Shown: one piece after another, positions 41,094 through 52,239 of the stretch
Layout: each line of letters begins with the position of its first letter
Position numbering within the stretch: the first letter of the stretch is position 1
NCBI GenBank assembly: GCA_029860075.1
Contig: JAOUBX010000004.1
Span: forward strand, 1-64,000
Direction: 5' to 3'
Length of the DNA stretch: 64,000 nt
Origin: Deltaproteobacteria bacterium
Lineage (GTDB): Bacteria > Desulfobacterota > JADFVX01
The notes under the pieces: generated by a model
Database searches by the model: none
The model's input: the letters and a program-made list of their open reading frames with translations, nothing else
Told to the model about the DNA's origin: nothing
Program-made: the position numbers and the translations under genes

Positions 41094-41981
41094 TCACCCC
41101 GGCGGGCCCTTGACATCAGTCTCTTCTAAAAGGCGTTCGTAGGTGGCTATCACCTGGGCGCCGAGGAGGAGGATCATGCCGGCGACTTCGAGGGTTATGA
41201 GTGTAACAATAGAGGTAGCCAGCGATCCGTAGACCACGTTCACCAGCGACAGGGTGGCGAAATACCAGATGAGCACATGCCTGGCTATCTCCCAGAGGAT
41301 AGCCGCCGCCACGCCGCCAAGCAGGGCATGGCTGGCCGCAATTTTGCCTATGGGCATGACCATGTAGATTGCCGTGAGGAGCATGACCAGGCCGGTAACG
41401 CCAAGCAGGTATATGATGAGGACCGTTATTCCTTCCAGTTTGATCATCCAGGTAAAGAGGGTGATTGAACTCCCCTCCATGGCCTGCAAAGCCCCGGCTG
41501 TTAGGGTTATGGCCAAAAGCCCCATACCAAGAAAAAGGACGAATATATAGGGGAGGATGGCCGAAACGAGGAAGTGGCGGCGCTTTATGGCAACGCGGTG
41601 ATAGAAGATTATGACCATTGTGTTTTCAAGGACTGTAAAGGCAATGGAACTGAAAAAGAGCATAACAACGATGCCCACCCACCCTATCACCTCGCGGTGT
41701 TGGAGGAATTTCACAACCTGACCCAACAAAGTCTCGGTCAGGCCCGGCACGACAAGGACGAGGTTCATGTTTTCACGCAGCAGCGCCAATAGTTCTTCAT
41801 CGTGGAAGAAGCGTGAGCTTACAACCAGTACCAGCGTAAAGAGCGGTATGACGGAGAGGAGCACATAGTAGGCGACGGCCCCCGAAAGAACTATCCCCTG
41901 GTTGGAGCGGAAATCACTCAAAATCTGTCTTATAAAGCGGTATGGGTGCTTAAAGGGCTTAGGTGTGCGAAAGGGTGTCAT
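41094..41981 (-). CDS. YihY/BrkB-family membrane protein
   Basis: 295 residues with six membrane segments. The start FIRQILSDFRSNQGIVLSGA, then VAYYVLLSVIPLFTLVLVVS, is the family hallmark, followed by GEVIGW-type helices and, near the end, VYGSLATSIVTLITLEVAGM. The family (once misnamed ribonuclease BN) is of uncertain function; proposals include transport or lipid flipping. The gene stands alone and shows higher GC than its neighbours. Its position just upstream of the lipid-type operon is noted, but it has a separate start and no evidence of shared transcription. Confidence 0.88.
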   Translation of the reverse strand: MTPFRTPKPFKHPYRFIRQILSDFRSNQGIVLSGAVAYYVLLSVIPLFTLVLVVSSRFFHDEELLALLRENMNLVLVVPGLTETLLGQVVKFLQHREVIGWVGIVVMLFFSSIAFTVLENTMVIIFYHRVAIKRRHFLVSAILPYIFVLFLGMGLLAITLTAGALQAMEGSSITLFTWMIKLEGITVLIIYLLGVTGLVMLLTAIYMVMPIGKIAASHALLGGVAAAILWEIARHVLIWYFATLSLVNVVYGSLATSIVTLITLEVAGMILLLGAQVIATYERLLEETDVKGPPG

Positions 41982-42119
41982 ATGATCACACCATTTAAGT
42001 TAAAAGCTTTTTATAGTGCATAGACTTATAATGAGATTATAACCGCTGAAAGGTTAAAGGAAAAGGAAGGGGGACGATAATTGATAAATAGTATTCATCC
42101 GGAAATTACAGGATAAGGA

Positions 42120-43187
42120 TTACTCACGTGAATTCATATAAGAACCCCCGACAGGCAGCATTTTCAATTCAAAATCCTTCCTGAAGCCATAATGCTTTTG
42201 TTCAACCAGTTCAGGCGGAAGATCAAGCGGTTCATCAGTCAGATCAAAGGTTCCCCAATGGATCGGTATCATCATCTTTGCTTTCAGTTCCCATGCCGCC
42301 ATGAGGGCCTCGTCGGGATTCATATGATGACTCTTCATGAACCATCTCGGCTCATAGGCACCGATGGGCAGAAAGGCAATGTCAAAGGGCCCGAACTTTT
42401 CACCTATTTCGGCAAAGCCGCGAAAATAGCCGCCATCTCCCAGCCAGTAGTAGCGCTTTTCCTCTTTTTCAATAATAAAACTGCACCAGAGCATGCTGTA
42501 GGAGTCGAATAAGGTCCGCTTTGACCAGTGCTGGGCAGGGAGAGAGGTAATCTTAAGCTCTCCATCGTTGTAACTCTCCCACCAGTCAAGGAGAATGGTA
42601 TTTTTGATATCAATACCTGAGAAGTATTCCTCGTACCCTGGCCCGGAAATGACCTGAGGTTTAAATTTCTTATTGAGCAATTGCAATGTATCTGTGTCCA
42701 GATGGTCGTAATGACCGTGAGAAATAAGGATGTAATCTATCTTTGGCAGATCATCAATATCAATCGACAAGGGTGTCATCCTGTCAAAAAAGATTGTGGC
42801 GCCTTCAAAAATAGGGTCCGTTATAAGGTACTTGCCGCCAACCCTCATAAGCAGAGTAGAATGGCCCAGCCAGACAAACCAGTCCTTGCCTGTTGCCTCC
42901 AGAGCCTTTATATCAGGCTTTTCAAAAGGGACATGAGTGTGTTTATCTTTTTGGGCACTGTATTTATTACTTGAAAACTGCCATTTAAGGAAGTCTAAAA
43001 AGCTCTTTCGGCAGTCATCACACCAGGGATTTTCAAACCTGCCGTTCTTGCCGTGATGAAGCTTTTTCTTTGCCATTTCTTCTATGGGCATTTCATTCTT
43101 ATGGTCCCTGTCAGCGTAGATATTTAAGGGTGAGAGGAGAATAAAAATTATGCATAAAAGAAGAGATTTGAGAGATAAAATATTCAT
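42120..43187 (-). CDS. Exported MBL-fold hydrolase (RomA/NAPE-PLD-like)
   Basis: 355 residues. A signal peptide (about 1-25, ending NIYA) is followed by a metallo-beta-lactamase fold. The zinc motif H-x-H-x-D-H is ILISHGHYDHLD; other ligands fall in WLGHSTLLMRVGG, AQHWS, WLGDGGYFRG and PIHWGTFDL. The overall pattern W-L-G-H-S-T...ISHxHxDH...PIHWGTF is that of NAPE-PLD/RomA-like phosphodiesterases acting on lipids, and the lipid-type operon is nearby; a link is speculation. A relic of a second copy is at 28381-28500. Confidence 0.88.
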   Translation of the reverse strand: MNILSLKSLLLCIIFILLSPLNIYADRDHKNEMPIEEMAKKKLHHGKNGRFENPWCDDCRKSFLDFLKWQFSSNKYSAQKDKHTHVPFEKPDIKALEATGKDWFVWLGHSTLLMRVGGKYLITDPIFEGATIFFDRMTPLSIDIDDLPKIDYILISHGHYDHLDTDTLQLLNKKFKPQVISGPGYEEYFSGIDIKNTILLDWWESYNDGELKITSLPAQHWSKRTLFDSYSMLWCSFIIEKEEKRYYWLGDGGYFRGFAEIGEKFGPFDIAFLPIGAYEPRWFMKSHHMNPDEALMAAWELKAKMMIPIHWGTFDLTDEPLDLPPELVEQKHYGFRKDFELKMLPVGGSYMNSRE

Positions 43188-43335
43188 AGTCTGGAACCAA
43201 AATCAAAGACTTTTTTACCACAGCACCCTCAGGGCATAAAAGTTCACAGAGACCATGGAGGAAAGGCAAAAGTTTTCTTTTATCCGCTGATTATATTATA
43301 GCCTATTTAATATAGGTACTATAGCAAAAGAGACC

Positions 43336-43410
43336 CTTCGACAAGCTCAGGGTGACTGGTTTATTTCTACTAAATTTAACAACTATCCTGTCGTGCTGAG
43401 CTTGTCGAAG
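43336..43410. repeat. Inverted repeat CTTCGACAAGCTCAGG / CTGAGCTTGTCGAAG
   Basis: Arms at 43336-43351 and 43396-43410 around a 44-base spacer. CTTCGACAAGCTCAGGGTGAC is a widespread intergenic repeat core. Together with the next entry it fills much of the 543-base gap 43188-43730, in which no gene is seen. Confidence 0.65.
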
Positions 43411-43476
43411 TAGTTAAAGGTTTTTGAAAAAAAGGTTTGCTCGATTTTTAAATCCCGTCAAACGCAGCCGAGCGGA

Positions 43477-43548
43477 GCAATTGATTGTGGAGTAAGGGTA
43501 TAAACTGTCTGAGCGCAGCGAGTTTTTATACTCGCCACAATCAATTGC
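43477..43548. repeat. Nested hairpin GCAATTGATTGTGG / CCACAATCAATTGC
   Basis: Perfect 14-base arms at 43477-43490 and 43535-43548, with inner arms GTATAAACT and AGTTTTTATAC. A third inverted pair, ACTTTTCTTTGCC/GGTAAAGAAAAGT, lies at about 43610-43650. The flanks (AGCCGAGCGGAGCAA) resemble common dispersed repeats. Confidence 0.6.
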
Positions 43549-43730
43549 GGGAGCGAGGGTAGTCCCGCCGAAGGTGGGACCAAGTTGTAGGGCGGCTTTC
43601 TTTTGCATACTTTTCTTTGCCAGAATTTATGCCCCTTGAGGGTAAAGAAAAGTATGGGTGATTTTAAAAATATTTAAACCACCCCTCACCTTAATCCTCT
43701 CCCCCTGATGGGAGAGGAAATATTGGGAGC

Positions 43731-46175
43731 TTACCCTATCCCCGCCAACCCAAGCCGCCCCTGCCACCTCTCCTTGAGAATATCCCTCAAAAACTCATGC
43801 TCCGATAGTTTCAGTTCAGGATCAGTGCTGATAATCTGAAAGGCATCTTCCCTTGCTTCTTTCAAAATCCTTTCGTCTTTCAGGATATTGCCTATACGAA
43901 AATCAGGCATTCCCGACTGGCGTGTACCGAGAAAGTCACCGGGGCCTCTTATTTTAAGGTCCGCTTCGGAAATATCGAATCCGCTCGATGATTTCTCCAT
44001 TACATGGAGCCGCTCTCTTGCTTCATCCGATTTCTGGTATTGAGCCAGAAGGATACAAAGCGACTTTTCACTCCCCCGCCCTACCCTGCCTCTTAACTGG
44101 TGAAGTTGTGATAGACCGAACCTTTCGGCATGTTCGATAACCATGATCGCGGCGTTAGGGACATCTATACCGACCTCGATGACCGTTGTAGAGACAAGCA
44201 GATGAATGTTTCCTTCCTTAAAGGCGGTCATGACGGCTTCCTTTTCATCAACCTTCATACGGCCATGAATGAGTCCTACTTTGAAATCAGGAAAGTGGAG
44301 GCTTAGTTCATCAGCCATTTTCGTCGCATCGAGAAGTTCCATTTTTTCCGACTCTTCAACAAGAGGGTAAACAACATAGGCTTGTCTTCCCTTCTTAAGC
44401 TCTTTCCTTATAATTTCGTAGACTCTAAGCCTCTCCTTTTCGTGGTAAACCTTCGTATCAATCTTCTGCCGCCCCGGCGGGAGCTCATCAATGACGGAGA
44501 GTTCAAGATCACCATAGACGGTCATAGCCAGTGAACGTGGTATGGGCGTAGCCGTCATGACGAGGATATTGGGCGTAATATCAGCCTGTCCCATACTTTT
44601 TAGCTTCCCCCGCTGTACAACGCCGAAGCGATGCTGTTCATCGATGATGCCGAGACCGAGATTATGAAAAGAGACCCCCTCCTGGATGAGAGCATGGGTG
44701 CCGATAATAATATGCACGTCTCCTTCGGCTATTCGTTCTATAATTTCCCGCTTTTCCTTCCCCTTGGTACTTCCCTTGATAAGGAGGACCGAAAGGCCCA
44801 GCTTTTCTGAGAGCCTGTGAATGTTGAGGTAATGCTGCTCGGCTAAAATTTCCGTAGGTGCCATGATAGCCGCCTGATAACCGGCCTCGACGGCATGAAG
44901 GGCAGATATGAGGGCAACCATGGTCTTTCCGCAACCCACATCTCCCTGGATAAGGCGGTGCATGGGATGTTTGGCCGGAAGATCGGCTTCAATTTCCTTC
45001 AAAACTTTCTTTTGTGCCCCTGTCAGTTCAAAAGGGAGATGACCAATAAGTTTAGTCTTGAGTGCACCCTTCGATTTTATTACAGTCCCCTCTTCCAACT
45101 CCAGACCATGGCTTCGCATGGCAATACCTAGCTGTAAAAAGAAAAACTCATCATAGACAAGGCTTCTATGGAAAGGGGTCCTTTTTTCGTTTAATTTATT
45201 AATATCAGAATCATTTGCCGGCAGGTGAACGTGATGAAGCGACTCAGAAAGGGGTAATAGACCCCGCCTCGATCTTATAGGTTGAGGGATTCCATCAATC
45301 AAAGTACTTGCATATTCCCGGACGACACGCTCCATGATCTTCCTCATATTTCGCTGTCCCAGTCCCTCTGTAAGGGGATAAACAGGCAGGATTTTTTTAA
45401 AATCTTCCCCCTCCTCTTCACCGGCCTCAATCCTTTCCACTTCAGGATGAATAATCTCTCTGCCGCCGCCGTAGAGCTTCACTTCTCCCGAAGCAAGATA
45501 GCGATTTCCCTCTTCATAGAGTTTCTTCATGTACTTCTTGCTGTAGTGAAACCACTTGAGTGTAAGCGTACCCGTACCGTCACCAAGAACGACTTCGAAG
45601 ATCTTTCTCCCTCTCGCCAGAGGAACCACGCCGGAAGCAAGCACCTCGCCCACTGCCTGCTGGACCTGGCCGGCTTTCAGCTGAGCAATTTTTTTCAAAT
45701 GACGCCTGTCGTCATAGCGATTGGGAAAGAGATAGAGGGCGTCTTCTACCGTATTGATCCCCTTTTTGGAGAGAAGTGATGATATTCTCGGTCCCACCCC
45801 CTTGATAAACTGCATAGGGGTATGAAGTGATTTTTCTGCTTTGGCCCTGTCAATGTGGTTTTCCTGTGCTGACTTGTTAGCATTTTTCTTTTCCCCCGAC
45901 GGGGGATTGGTGAGGCCTTTGATAATTTGAAGTGCTTCAGTGATGATCTTTTCTTTTTCACGGCTTTCCAGTGAATCAAAATCGCTGAAAGCGGCGGCAA
46001 GATCCTTCAGTTGTGTCTTTAGAGAGGGGGGTACTCCGGGAGTGATCTGCAAAAGTGCCGGTGGAACCAGACTTTCCAGACCTTTTATTTTGGAAAGATT
46101 TGCAAAATCGTGCTTTGCAGCATACTGGAGAGGCTTTTCGATTGCCAGTAGGCCATTTAAAAGCTCCTGCTCCAA
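43731..46175 (-). CDS. recG: ATP-dependent DNA helicase RecG
   Basis: 814 residues. RecG reverses stalled forks and migrates Holliday branches. A family-atypical N-terminal extension of about 120 residues precedes the wedge/OB domain, which begins near MQFIKGVGPRISSLLSKKGI. Helicase motifs: GDVGCGKT (I), DEQHRFG (II), TATPIPRSL (III), STTVIEVGIDVPNA and QLRGRVGRG (VI). All are intact. It is the last gene of the long minus-strand run that starts at pyrR, 10 bases after the DUF1858 gene. Confidence 0.95.
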   Translation of the reverse strand: MEQELLNGLLAIEKPLQYAAKHDFANLSKIKGLESLVPPALLQITPGVPPSLKTQLKDLAAAFSDFDSLESREKEKIITEALQIIKGLTNPPSGEKKNANKSAQENHIDRAKAEKSLHTPMQFIKGVGPRISSLLSKKGINTVEDALYLFPNRYDDRRHLKKIAQLKAGQVQQAVGEVLASGVVPLARGRKIFEVVLGDGTGTLTLKWFHYSKKYMKKLYEEGNRYLASGEVKLYGGGREIIHPEVERIEAGEEEGEDFKKILPVYPLTEGLGQRNMRKIMERVVREYASTLIDGIPQPIRSRRGLLPLSESLHHVHLPANDSDINKLNEKRTPFHRSLVYDEFFFLQLGIAMRSHGLELEEGTVIKSKGALKTKLIGHLPFELTGAQKKVLKEIEADLPAKHPMHRLIQGDVGCGKTMVALISALHAVEAGYQAAIMAPTEILAEQHYLNIHRLSEKLGLSVLLIKGSTKGKEKREIIERIAEGDVHIIIGTHALIQEGVSFHNLGLGIIDEQHRFGVVQRGKLKSMGQADITPNILVMTATPIPRSLAMTVYGDLELSVIDELPPGRQKIDTKVYHEKERLRVYEIIRKELKKGRQAYVVYPLVEESEKMELLDATKMADELSLHFPDFKVGLIHGRMKVDEKEAVMTAFKEGNIHLLVSTTVIEVGIDVPNAAIMVIEHAERFGLSQLHQLRGRVGRGSEKSLCILLAQYQKSDEARERLHVMEKSSSGFDISEADLKIRGPGDFLGTRQSGMPDFRIGNILKDERILKEAREDAFQIISTDPELKLSEHEFLRDILKERWQGRLGLAGIG

Positions 46176-46185
46176 AAAAGCACCT

Positions 46186-46389
46186 TTATTTCTTGCCTAA
46201 AGCCTTATTAAGTTCTTCAACAAAACCATCTACATCAAGGCCATGAGACCAGGCGGCATTTCTAACACTCTCCTGTTCAGCACCCATGCAACCGAAACAG
46301 TCAAGTTGATATTTCTTCAAGACATCCCTCGTTTCAGGGTATTTCTTTATCATTTCATTGATTTTCGTTGCTTCTGTAATCTTAGCCAT
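46186..46389 (-). CDS. DUF1858 domain protein
   Basis: 67 residues forming one DUF1858 domain: EATKINEMIKKYPETRDVLK, then CFGCMGAEQESVRNAAWSHG. The paired cysteines in CFGCMGAE are the family mark, as at the N-terminus of ScdA/Ric-type and hybrid-cluster-associated proteins. A role in redox or metal handling is usually assumed, not shown. Placed between the transglutaminase-like gene and recG with gaps of 15 and 10 bases, so co-transcribed. Confidence 0.88.
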   Translation of the reverse strand: MAKITEATKINEMIKKYPETRDVLKKYQLDCFGCMGAEQESVRNAAWSHGLDVDGFVEELNKALGKK

Positions 46390-46404
46390 AATCCTTAATC
46401 ACCT

Positions 46405-47898
46405 TCATTTCTGATTTATAACTTCTGCTCTCACCTTACCTACCAGTGCCATGATCTTTAACTGCTCTTCCAGGCCTCCTTCGGCCAGTTTAATATGCGT
46501 TGCATCAGCAGGAAAGCCCCCAAGAGTCGTATCGACGGCAATCCACTCACCTGCATAGAATTCATTCCAGGCATGATACATGAAGCCTTCAAACTCTTTT
46601 GAATAAACGAGACCTGAAATGATCCTTGTCGGTATACCTGCGGCCCTCGCCAGGGCTGCAAAGAGATTGGAATGGGCCTGGCACTCACCTTCCCCGCTTT
46701 CAAGCGTATCGAGGGCCGAAACGGTATCAATCAGCTTCTTGTCTATATGAGTATTAACCCAGTCATAGATGAGTTTGCCCGCTCTCAGCGCTGACTTTTC
46801 CTTCCCTACAATCTCCTTAGCTTTTCTTGCAATTTTTTTATTGTCAGAGTTTACTACATGATCGGATGCGAGATAAAGAGTAAATCGTCTGTCTTTGACA
46901 GGAATCTCAACACCTTTATCTTTTGGCTCTTTTACATTGATTTTAAAAAGGTATTCAAGGCCGTCACCTGACTTCCCTGAAAGGCTCACCTCCTGATAAG
47001 CATCATTCATGACGGGAAACTTCTCAGGAATGTTGGAAAGCCTGATGGACATGGCTCTTAATCCCCTTGGATCACTGAGAGGTTTTTTGATTACAATTCT
47101 TGAAGCCAGGAGGAGATCAGTCAATGAAAGCGATTGAATTCCCGCTTTGGCCTCCTTTTCATCCTCCATGATAAGCTTGAAACCGTTTGGAGAAACTTCT
47201 TCCAATGTCAAGCCATCAGCAGTGAGGGTAATATTGCCTCTTATTCCCTTAAAACTTTCTTCAAAGGTGTAAATAGTCGTCTCTTTACCACCAACATAGC
47301 CCTTTTCTATAGAAAGGACCTTTATCTTGACGGTCTGGACTGAAAGAAGCGGTTCAAGGAAGACCTTTATCTCAAATTCGTCCCCTTCTACGAATTTCCT
47401 TTCAAGTATGGCTCTTTTAAGAAGACCCGCCGTATAGAGCCCATCCCTGAAAGGAAAGCGTTTTCTCCTCTTTTCACTTCCCGAATCAATCTCTACAAGA
47501 AGCTCATCATCTACTCTCTCCCCCCTGATAACCATCTCATGGCCCATGATGTTCTGCCTGTAAACAAAAGAATCAAGCAGTCCTTCATTATCGACATAAC
47601 CTGTCTGATCGAGCTCGGTACGGCTTTTTTCGCCTGCCACATCAATTTCGACGGCAGCGTAGCTCTTTACTGAAACAGATGGTCTTCCATCGAGGCTTCC
47701 CTCGCTGGTCACCGTATGTACATGGCCGATTTTTTTACCTTCGAAATATGCGCCCAGCCATTCATGGGAAATGTTATCAGAAGAGATAAACTTCTTTTCT
47801 CTCAGAGCCCTTTCAGGCTCTTTCTTTGTGCAGGCCCCTGAGAGAAGGATTATAATGCAGAGTAAAAGGGCAGTCTTTCTAGATAAAGGAGACTTCAA
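46405..47898 (-). CDS. Transglutaminase-like lipoprotein
   Basis: 497 residues. The N-terminal signal ends in a lipobox, LLSGAC (Cys about 22), so it is probably an outer- or inner-membrane lipoprotein. The C-terminal region has the transglutaminase-like catalytic triad: Cys in [20 protein letters not shown], His in [11 protein letters not shown] and Asp in [10 protein letters not shown]. The middle 270 residues are beta-rich and unassigned. Members are often peptidases or protein crosslinkers of the envelope. Its start overlaps the end of greA by 20 bases, so it belongs to the same transcript; a functional link to transcription is not implied. Confidence 0.85.
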   Translation of the reverse strand: MKSPLSRKTALLLCIIILLSGACTKKEPERALREKKFISSDNISHEWLGAYFEGKKIGHVHTVTSEGSLDGRPSVSVKSYAAVEIDVAGEKSRTELDQTGYVDNEGLLDSFVYRQNIMGHEMVIRGERVDDELLVEIDSGSEKRRKRFPFRDGLYTAGLLKRAILERKFVEGDEFEIKVFLEPLLSVQTVKIKVLSIEKGYVGGKETTIYTFEESFKGIRGNITLTADGLTLEEVSPNGFKLIMEDEKEAKAGIQSLSLTDLLLASRIVIKKPLSDPRGLRAMSIRLSNIPEKFPVMNDAYQEVSLSGKSGDGLEYLFKINVKEPKDKGVEIPVKDRRFTLYLASDHVVNSDNKKIARKAKEIVGKEKSALRAGKLIYDWVNTHIDKKLIDTVSALDTLESGEGECQAHSNLFAALARAAGIPTRIISGLVYSKEFEGFMYHAWNEFYAGEWIAVDTTLGGFPADATHIKLAEGGLEEQLKIMALVGKVRAEVINQK

Positions 47899-48355
47899 TT
47901 ATTTCAAACTCTTTGTTCCCCGAAGGTGTCGCAATACTTACTTCATCATCTACGCTTTTACCGATAAGCCCTCTTGCAATAGGCGATAGAATAGATATTT
48001 TTCCCGTCTTTACATCGGCTTCATCGACCCCGACAATCTTGTAGGTTACCTCTTTATCGGTATCAACGTCACTAAGGGTAACGGTCGCGCCGAAAACGAC
48101 CTTGTCGCCACTCAGTTTTGAGATATCGATAATATCACAGGCCGGTAGCTTGGTTTCAATTTCCTTGATTCTTCCCTCAATAAAACCCTGCTTTTCCTTA
48201 GCCGCATCATACTCAGCATTTTCTGAAAGATCACCATGTTCTCTCGCAACGGCAATAGCTTCAATTACCTTGGGTCTTTCGATACTTTTTAATCTTTTGA
48301 GTTCCTCCTGTAGAGATTTATGCCCCTCTACTGTAATAGGCTCCCTGCCACTCAT
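47879..48355 (-). CDS. greA: Transcription elongation factor GreA
   Basis: 158 residues, normal length. The N-terminal coiled coil with [20 protein letters not shown] at its tip carries the acidic residues that stimulate RNA cleavage in backtracked polymerase. The C-terminal FKBP-like domain has [20 protein letters not shown]. Two bases separate it from carB, an arrangement I recall from other deltaproteobacteria. Confidence 0.96.
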   Translation of the reverse strand: MSGREPITVEGHKSLQEELKRLKSIERPKVIEAIAVAREHGDLSENAEYDAAKEKQGFIEGRIKEIETKLPACDIIDISKLSGDKVVFGATVTLSDVDTDKEVTYKIVGVDEADVKTGKISILSPIARGLIGKSVDDEVSIATPSGNKEFEIIEVSFI

Positions 48356-48357
48356 GT

Positions 48358-51300
48358 TTAACTCCTCTTTTCGTGAAATTCCTGTATTGTCTTAACATCC
48401 AGTCCCCCTTCAGCTGCGGCAACAATGCCGCGAACAGCCGACTTTGCACCGGCAACAGTCGTAAAGTAGGGTATATTTTTTAAGAGCGCCGTCCTCCTGA
48501 TGGAAAAAGACGCCGCAATCGATTCCTTGCCGACAGTCGTATTAATAACCATATCAATTTCAGAGCTTTTCAGCCTGTCTACAATGTCAGGCCTCCCCTC
48601 ACTGACCTTGTTGACGAAGGTTACGGGAATACCTTCATTTTCAAGATACCTGGCTGTTCCCCTGGTAGCAACAACTTCGAAATCTTTTTCATGAAGATCT
48701 TTAGCAAGGGCAAGAATGGATTCTTTATCACTATTTTTTACACTGACAAATACCCTTCCTTTTGTCGGCAGATGAACACCAGCTCCCTTTTGGGCCTTGG
48801 CAAAGGCCCTGCCGAACTCCTTATCGATACCCATTACTTCACCCGTAGAACGCATCTCCGGCCCTAAAATGGTATCAACACCGGGGAACTTTGTAAAGGG
48901 GAAGACGGCCTCTTTTACAGAAACAAAATCGGTTTTCACCTCTTCAGTAAATCCCAGTTCTTTGAGTGTCATTCCTGCCATAACTTTGGCGCTGATCTTG
49001 GCAAGCGGCACACCGATGGCCTTACTCACAAAGGGAACCGTTCTGGAAGCCCTGGGATTAACCTCAATAATGTAAATATCGGACTCCTTGACGGCATACT
49101 GGATATTCATGAGTCCTTTAACCTGAAGTTCCAGGGCGAGCGCTTTTGTCTGGCGCCTTATTTCATCAATAATTGTATCATCAACCGTATAGGGAGGCAA
49201 AGAGCAGGCACTGTCACCGGAATGAATGCCCGCTTCTTCAATATGCTCCATAATCCCTCCGATGACAACGTCCCTGCCATCACAAAGAGCATCAACATCG
49301 AGCTCTACTGCATCATTGAGGAACTTGTCTATCAGTACGGGGTGCTCCGGTGAGGCCATAACGGCCGTGTGCATGTAATTCTGCAAACCCTCCAGGTCAT
49401 AAACGATCTCCATAGCCCTGCCGCCAAGAACGTAAGAGGGTCTTACCACTACGGGATAACCGATATCCCGGGCAATTTTTTCAGCTTCCGCAACAGATCT
49501 CGCCGTCCCGTTATCAGGCTGCTTAAGACCGAGTTTATGGAGCAGGTCCTTAAATCGCTCCCTGTCTTCAGCCCTGTCAATGCTATCGGGTGAAGTTCCT
49601 ATAATAGGTACGCCCTTTTCCCATAAAGGCAGAGCCAGTTTGAGAGGTGTCTGTCCGCCAAACTGAACGATAACACCATCGGGCTTTTCCGTCTCTACTA
49701 TATTCATGACGTCTTCATAAGTGAGGGGCTCAAAATAGAGCCTGTCCGATGTATCATAGTCGGTACTGACTGTTTCGGGATTACAGTTGACCATAATGGT
49801 CTCAAATCCTTCTTCGGCAAGTGCAAAGGAACCATGAACACAGCAGTAATCAAACTCTATCCCCTGCCCTATCCTGTTGGGTCCGCCACCGAGGATGATG
49901 ATCTTCTTTTTGTCGCTTACATTCGATTCATCTTCCTGCTCATAAGTAGAATAAAGGTAAGGCGTGTAGGCCTCGAATTCAGCGCCGCAGGTATCGACCG
50001 TCTTATAGGTAACACTGATGCCTGCCTTTTTCCTGGCCTCCCTCACATCCTTTTCACAGGTTTTGGTGAGCCAGCCTATCCTCTTATCGGAAAAGCCTAA
50101 AGTCTTCCCTTTTTTAAGAATATCGGTTTCGAGCCCCTTGTCAAGGATCACCCTTTCAAAATCGACAATTTCCTTGATGTTGTAGAGAAACCAGCGGTCA
50201 ATCTTCGTCATATGAAAGATCTCTTCCATATCCATACAGGCACGCATGGCATCAGCCACAAACCAGAGCCTTTCACAACCGGGAACGATGAGCTTTTCCC
50301 GGATTTTTGTGATTATTTCCTTATTTACCTTAAAATTAGCGGACCTGAATTCTTCTTCCGAAAAGAGCTGGCTTTCAAAGCCAAAGCTATCTATTTCAAG
50401 GGAACGCAATGATTTTTGCAGGGCCTCCTTGAAGGTTCTTCCAATGGACATGACTTCACCGACAGACTTCATCTGTGTGGTGAGCGTCTGGTCTGCCTGT
50501 GGGAACTTTTCGAAGGCAAAACGAGGGAACTTAACCACCACATAGTCAATGGTCGGTTCGAATGAAGCCGGTGTTTCTTTCGTAATATCGTTGGGGATTT
50601 CATCGAGCGTATAACCGACAGCAAGCTTTGCTGCTATCTTGGCAATAGGAAAGCCCGTTGCCTTGGAGGCAAGCGCTGAACTTCTCGAAACCCTGGGATT
50701 CATTTCAATGACGGAGATACGGCCGTTATCGGGATTGACGGCAAACTGAACATTTGATCCACCGGTAGCAACGCCGATTTCCCTGATGATCTTGATAGAG
50801 GCGTCTCTTAGTTCCTGATACTCCTTATCGGTCAGCGTTTGGGCGGGCGCTACGGTAATACTGTCACCGGTATGAACGCCCATTGGATCCAGGTTTTCAA
50901 TAGAACAGATGATAACAACATTATCCTTACTGTCTCTCATGACCTCCAGTTCGTACTCTTTCCAACCGATAATCGATTCTTCGAGCAGCACTTCCGTCAC
51001 AGGACTTGCTTCAAGACCGGCTTTCACCTTCTCTTCATACTCTTCGCTGTTATAGGCAATACTTCCACCGCTTCCACCGAGCGTAAAAGAGGGTCTGATA
51101 ATAACAGGAAATCCGATATCCGCTGCAATGAGCATGGCTTCATCAATGGAATGGGCAAAACCGCTTTTGGGAATTTCAAGACCGATTCTCTTCATGGCCT
51201 CCTTGAATTCTTCCCTGTCCTCAGCCATCTTGATCGATTTGAGGCTTGCACCGATCAGTTCGACACCATACTTTTCGAGAACCCCTTTTTCAGCCACCTT

Positions 51301-51600
51301 GACGGAGACATTAAGCGCCGTCTGGCCTCCAAGAGTCGGCAAAAGCGCATGAGGCCGCTCCCTTTCGATAATCATCTCCACCACTTCCGGCGTAACAGGC
51401 TCAATATAGGTCCTGTCGGCAAAATCAGGATCCGTCATTATAGTCGCCGGATTAGAGTTGAGCAGTATTACCTCGTAGCCCTCCTCTTTGAGGGCCTTAC
51501 AGGCCTGTGTCCCTGAATAATCAAACTCACAGGCCTGCCCGATAACGATAGGGCCTGCTCCTATAATAAGAATTTTCTTTATATCAGTCCTTTTCGGCAA
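48358..51600 (-). CDS. carB: Carbamoyl-phosphate synthase large subunit
   Basis: 1080 residues. Two homologous ATP-grasp halves each open with a phosphate-binding motif: [20 protein letters not shown] and [20 protein letters not shown]. The oligomerisation domain lies between, and a C-terminal MGS-like domain (about 935-1075) is the allosteric site for UMP or other effectors. It makes carbamoyl phosphate from bicarbonate, ATP and the ammonia delivered by CarA, feeding pyrimidine and arginine synthesis. Carbamoyl phosphate is also the donor for the carbamoyltransferase at 32.4 kb. Confidence 0.97.
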   Translation of the reverse strand: MPKRTDIKKILIIGAGPIVIGQACEFDYSGTQACKALKEEGYEVILLNSNPATIMTDPDFADRTYIEPVTPEVVEMIIERERPHALLPTLGGQTALNVSVKVAEKGVLEKYGVELIGASLKSIKMAEDREEFKEAMKRIGLEIPKSGFAHSIDEAMLIAADIGFPVIIRPSFTLGGSGGSIAYNSEEYEEKVKAGLEASPVTEVLLEESIIGWKEYELEVMRDSKDNVVIICSIENLDPMGVHTGDSITVAPAQTLTDKEYQELRDASIKIIREIGVATGGSNVQFAVNPDNGRISVIEMNPRVSRSSALASKATGFPIAKIAAKLAVGYTLDEIPNDITKETPASFEPTIDYVVVKFPRFAFEKFPQADQTLTTQMKSVGEVMSIGRTFKEALQKSLRSLEIDSFGFESQLFSEEEFRSANFKVNKEIITKIREKLIVPGCERLWFVADAMRACMDMEEIFHMTKIDRWFLYNIKEIVDFERVILDKGLETDILKKGKTLGFSDKRIGWLTKTCEKDVREARKKAGISVTYKTVDTCGAEFEAYTPYLYSTYEQEDESNVSDKKKIIILGGGPNRIGQGIEFDYCCVHGSFALAEEGFETIMVNCNPETVSTDYDTSDRLYFEPLTYEDVMNIVETEKPDGVIVQFGGQTPLKLALPLWEKGVPIIGTSPDSIDRAEDRERFKDLLHKLGLKQPDNGTARSVAEAEKIARDIGYPVVVRPSYVLGGRAMEIVYDLEGLQNYMHTAVMASPEHPVLIDKFLNDAVELDVDALCDGRDVVIGGIMEHIEEAGIHSGDSACSLPPYTVDDTIIDEIRRQTKALALELQVKGLMNIQYAVKESDIYIIEVNPRASRTVPFVSKAIGVPLAKISAKVMAGMTLKELGFTEEVKTDFVSVKEAVFPFTKFPGVDTILGPEMRSTGEVMGIDKEFGRAFAKAQKGAGVHLPTKGRVFVSVKNSDKESILALAKDLHEKDFEVVATRGTARYLENEGIPVTFVNKVSEGRPDIVDRLKSSEIDMVINTTVGKESIAASFSIRRTALLKNIPYFTTVAGAKSAVRGIVAAAEGGLDVKTIQEFHEKRS

Positions 51601-51639
51601 GATCAGTTCTCCTTTTAACCTAAAAGTAGAATTTAGGTT

Positions 51640-52239
51640 TTATTTATAAATCTCTTCAATTCTATATTTAGTAAATCTCTCCCACCTGAGACTCATATTT
51701 GCCAGTATGTTAATGGAGCTTTCAAGATCATCCTTTGCAGCGCCTTCCTTAAGTTTTGAAATTATGAATTTTTTCACTTTTGCCGGATGCATTATATAAT
51801 ATCGTGATATTATATACTTTTTGTCTTTAGGAAAAACCCTTGTTTCAAGAAGGCTTTTAGCCTGGAAGTGATTCCCCCCTTCGGGAACCATGATGGTATA
51901 TTTCTTTCGGCTATATAAATCCTTAAGCCTGATCTTGTCACCTGATACACGCAAAATCTCAAAAATACTCCTCACACCTTCTTTGAGCTTAATAATTTCT
52001 GCACGTTTCGCTGCATCATCATTTTTTTCCACATACTCATCAACAACCGACTGGCCTCCCTTCCGTCTGTCAAGCGCATACCACTCGAGGAAAGTACCTA
52101 TCCTCATGTCATAGGTTACTTCTTCGCCGAAAATACCTCCACTCTGGCTGAAGTAATCTTTCTTTGCGCCGGCTACGTCCTCTTCACGGCCACTGACAGA
52201 GATATAGTCTATAACTTCATCTATAAGTTCCTGAATCAT
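51640..52239 (-). CDS. Unknown protein encoded between carA and carB
   Basis: 199 residues, charged, no membrane segment or signal peptide. It begins [20 protein letters not shown], has [20 protein letters not shown] in the first half, and ends with [20 protein letters not shown]-like helical sequence. I recall an uncharacterised frame at the same place in related pyr operons, which would suggest conservation, but no family name comes to mind. Its start overlaps carA by 4 bases and it ends 39 bases before carB, so it is translated with both halves of the synthase. A role in pyrimidine metabolism or as an assembly or regulatory partner is inference. Confidence 0.75.
   Translation of the reverse strand: MIQELIDEVIDYISVSGREEDVAGAKKDYFSQSGGIFGEEVTYDMRIGTFLEWYALDRRKGGQSVVDEYVEKNDDAAKRAEIIKLKEGVRSIFEILRVSGDKIRLKDLYSRKKYTIMVPEGGNHFQAKSLLETRVFPKDKKYIISRYYIMHPAKVKKFIISKLKEGAAKDDLESSINILANMSLRWERFTKYRIEEIYK

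Noticed and set aside
50839-51516. A 225-codon frame antisense to carB
   Set aside because: The sense strand encodes the well-conserved first ATP-grasp domain of CarB; the antisense product is low in recognisable features.
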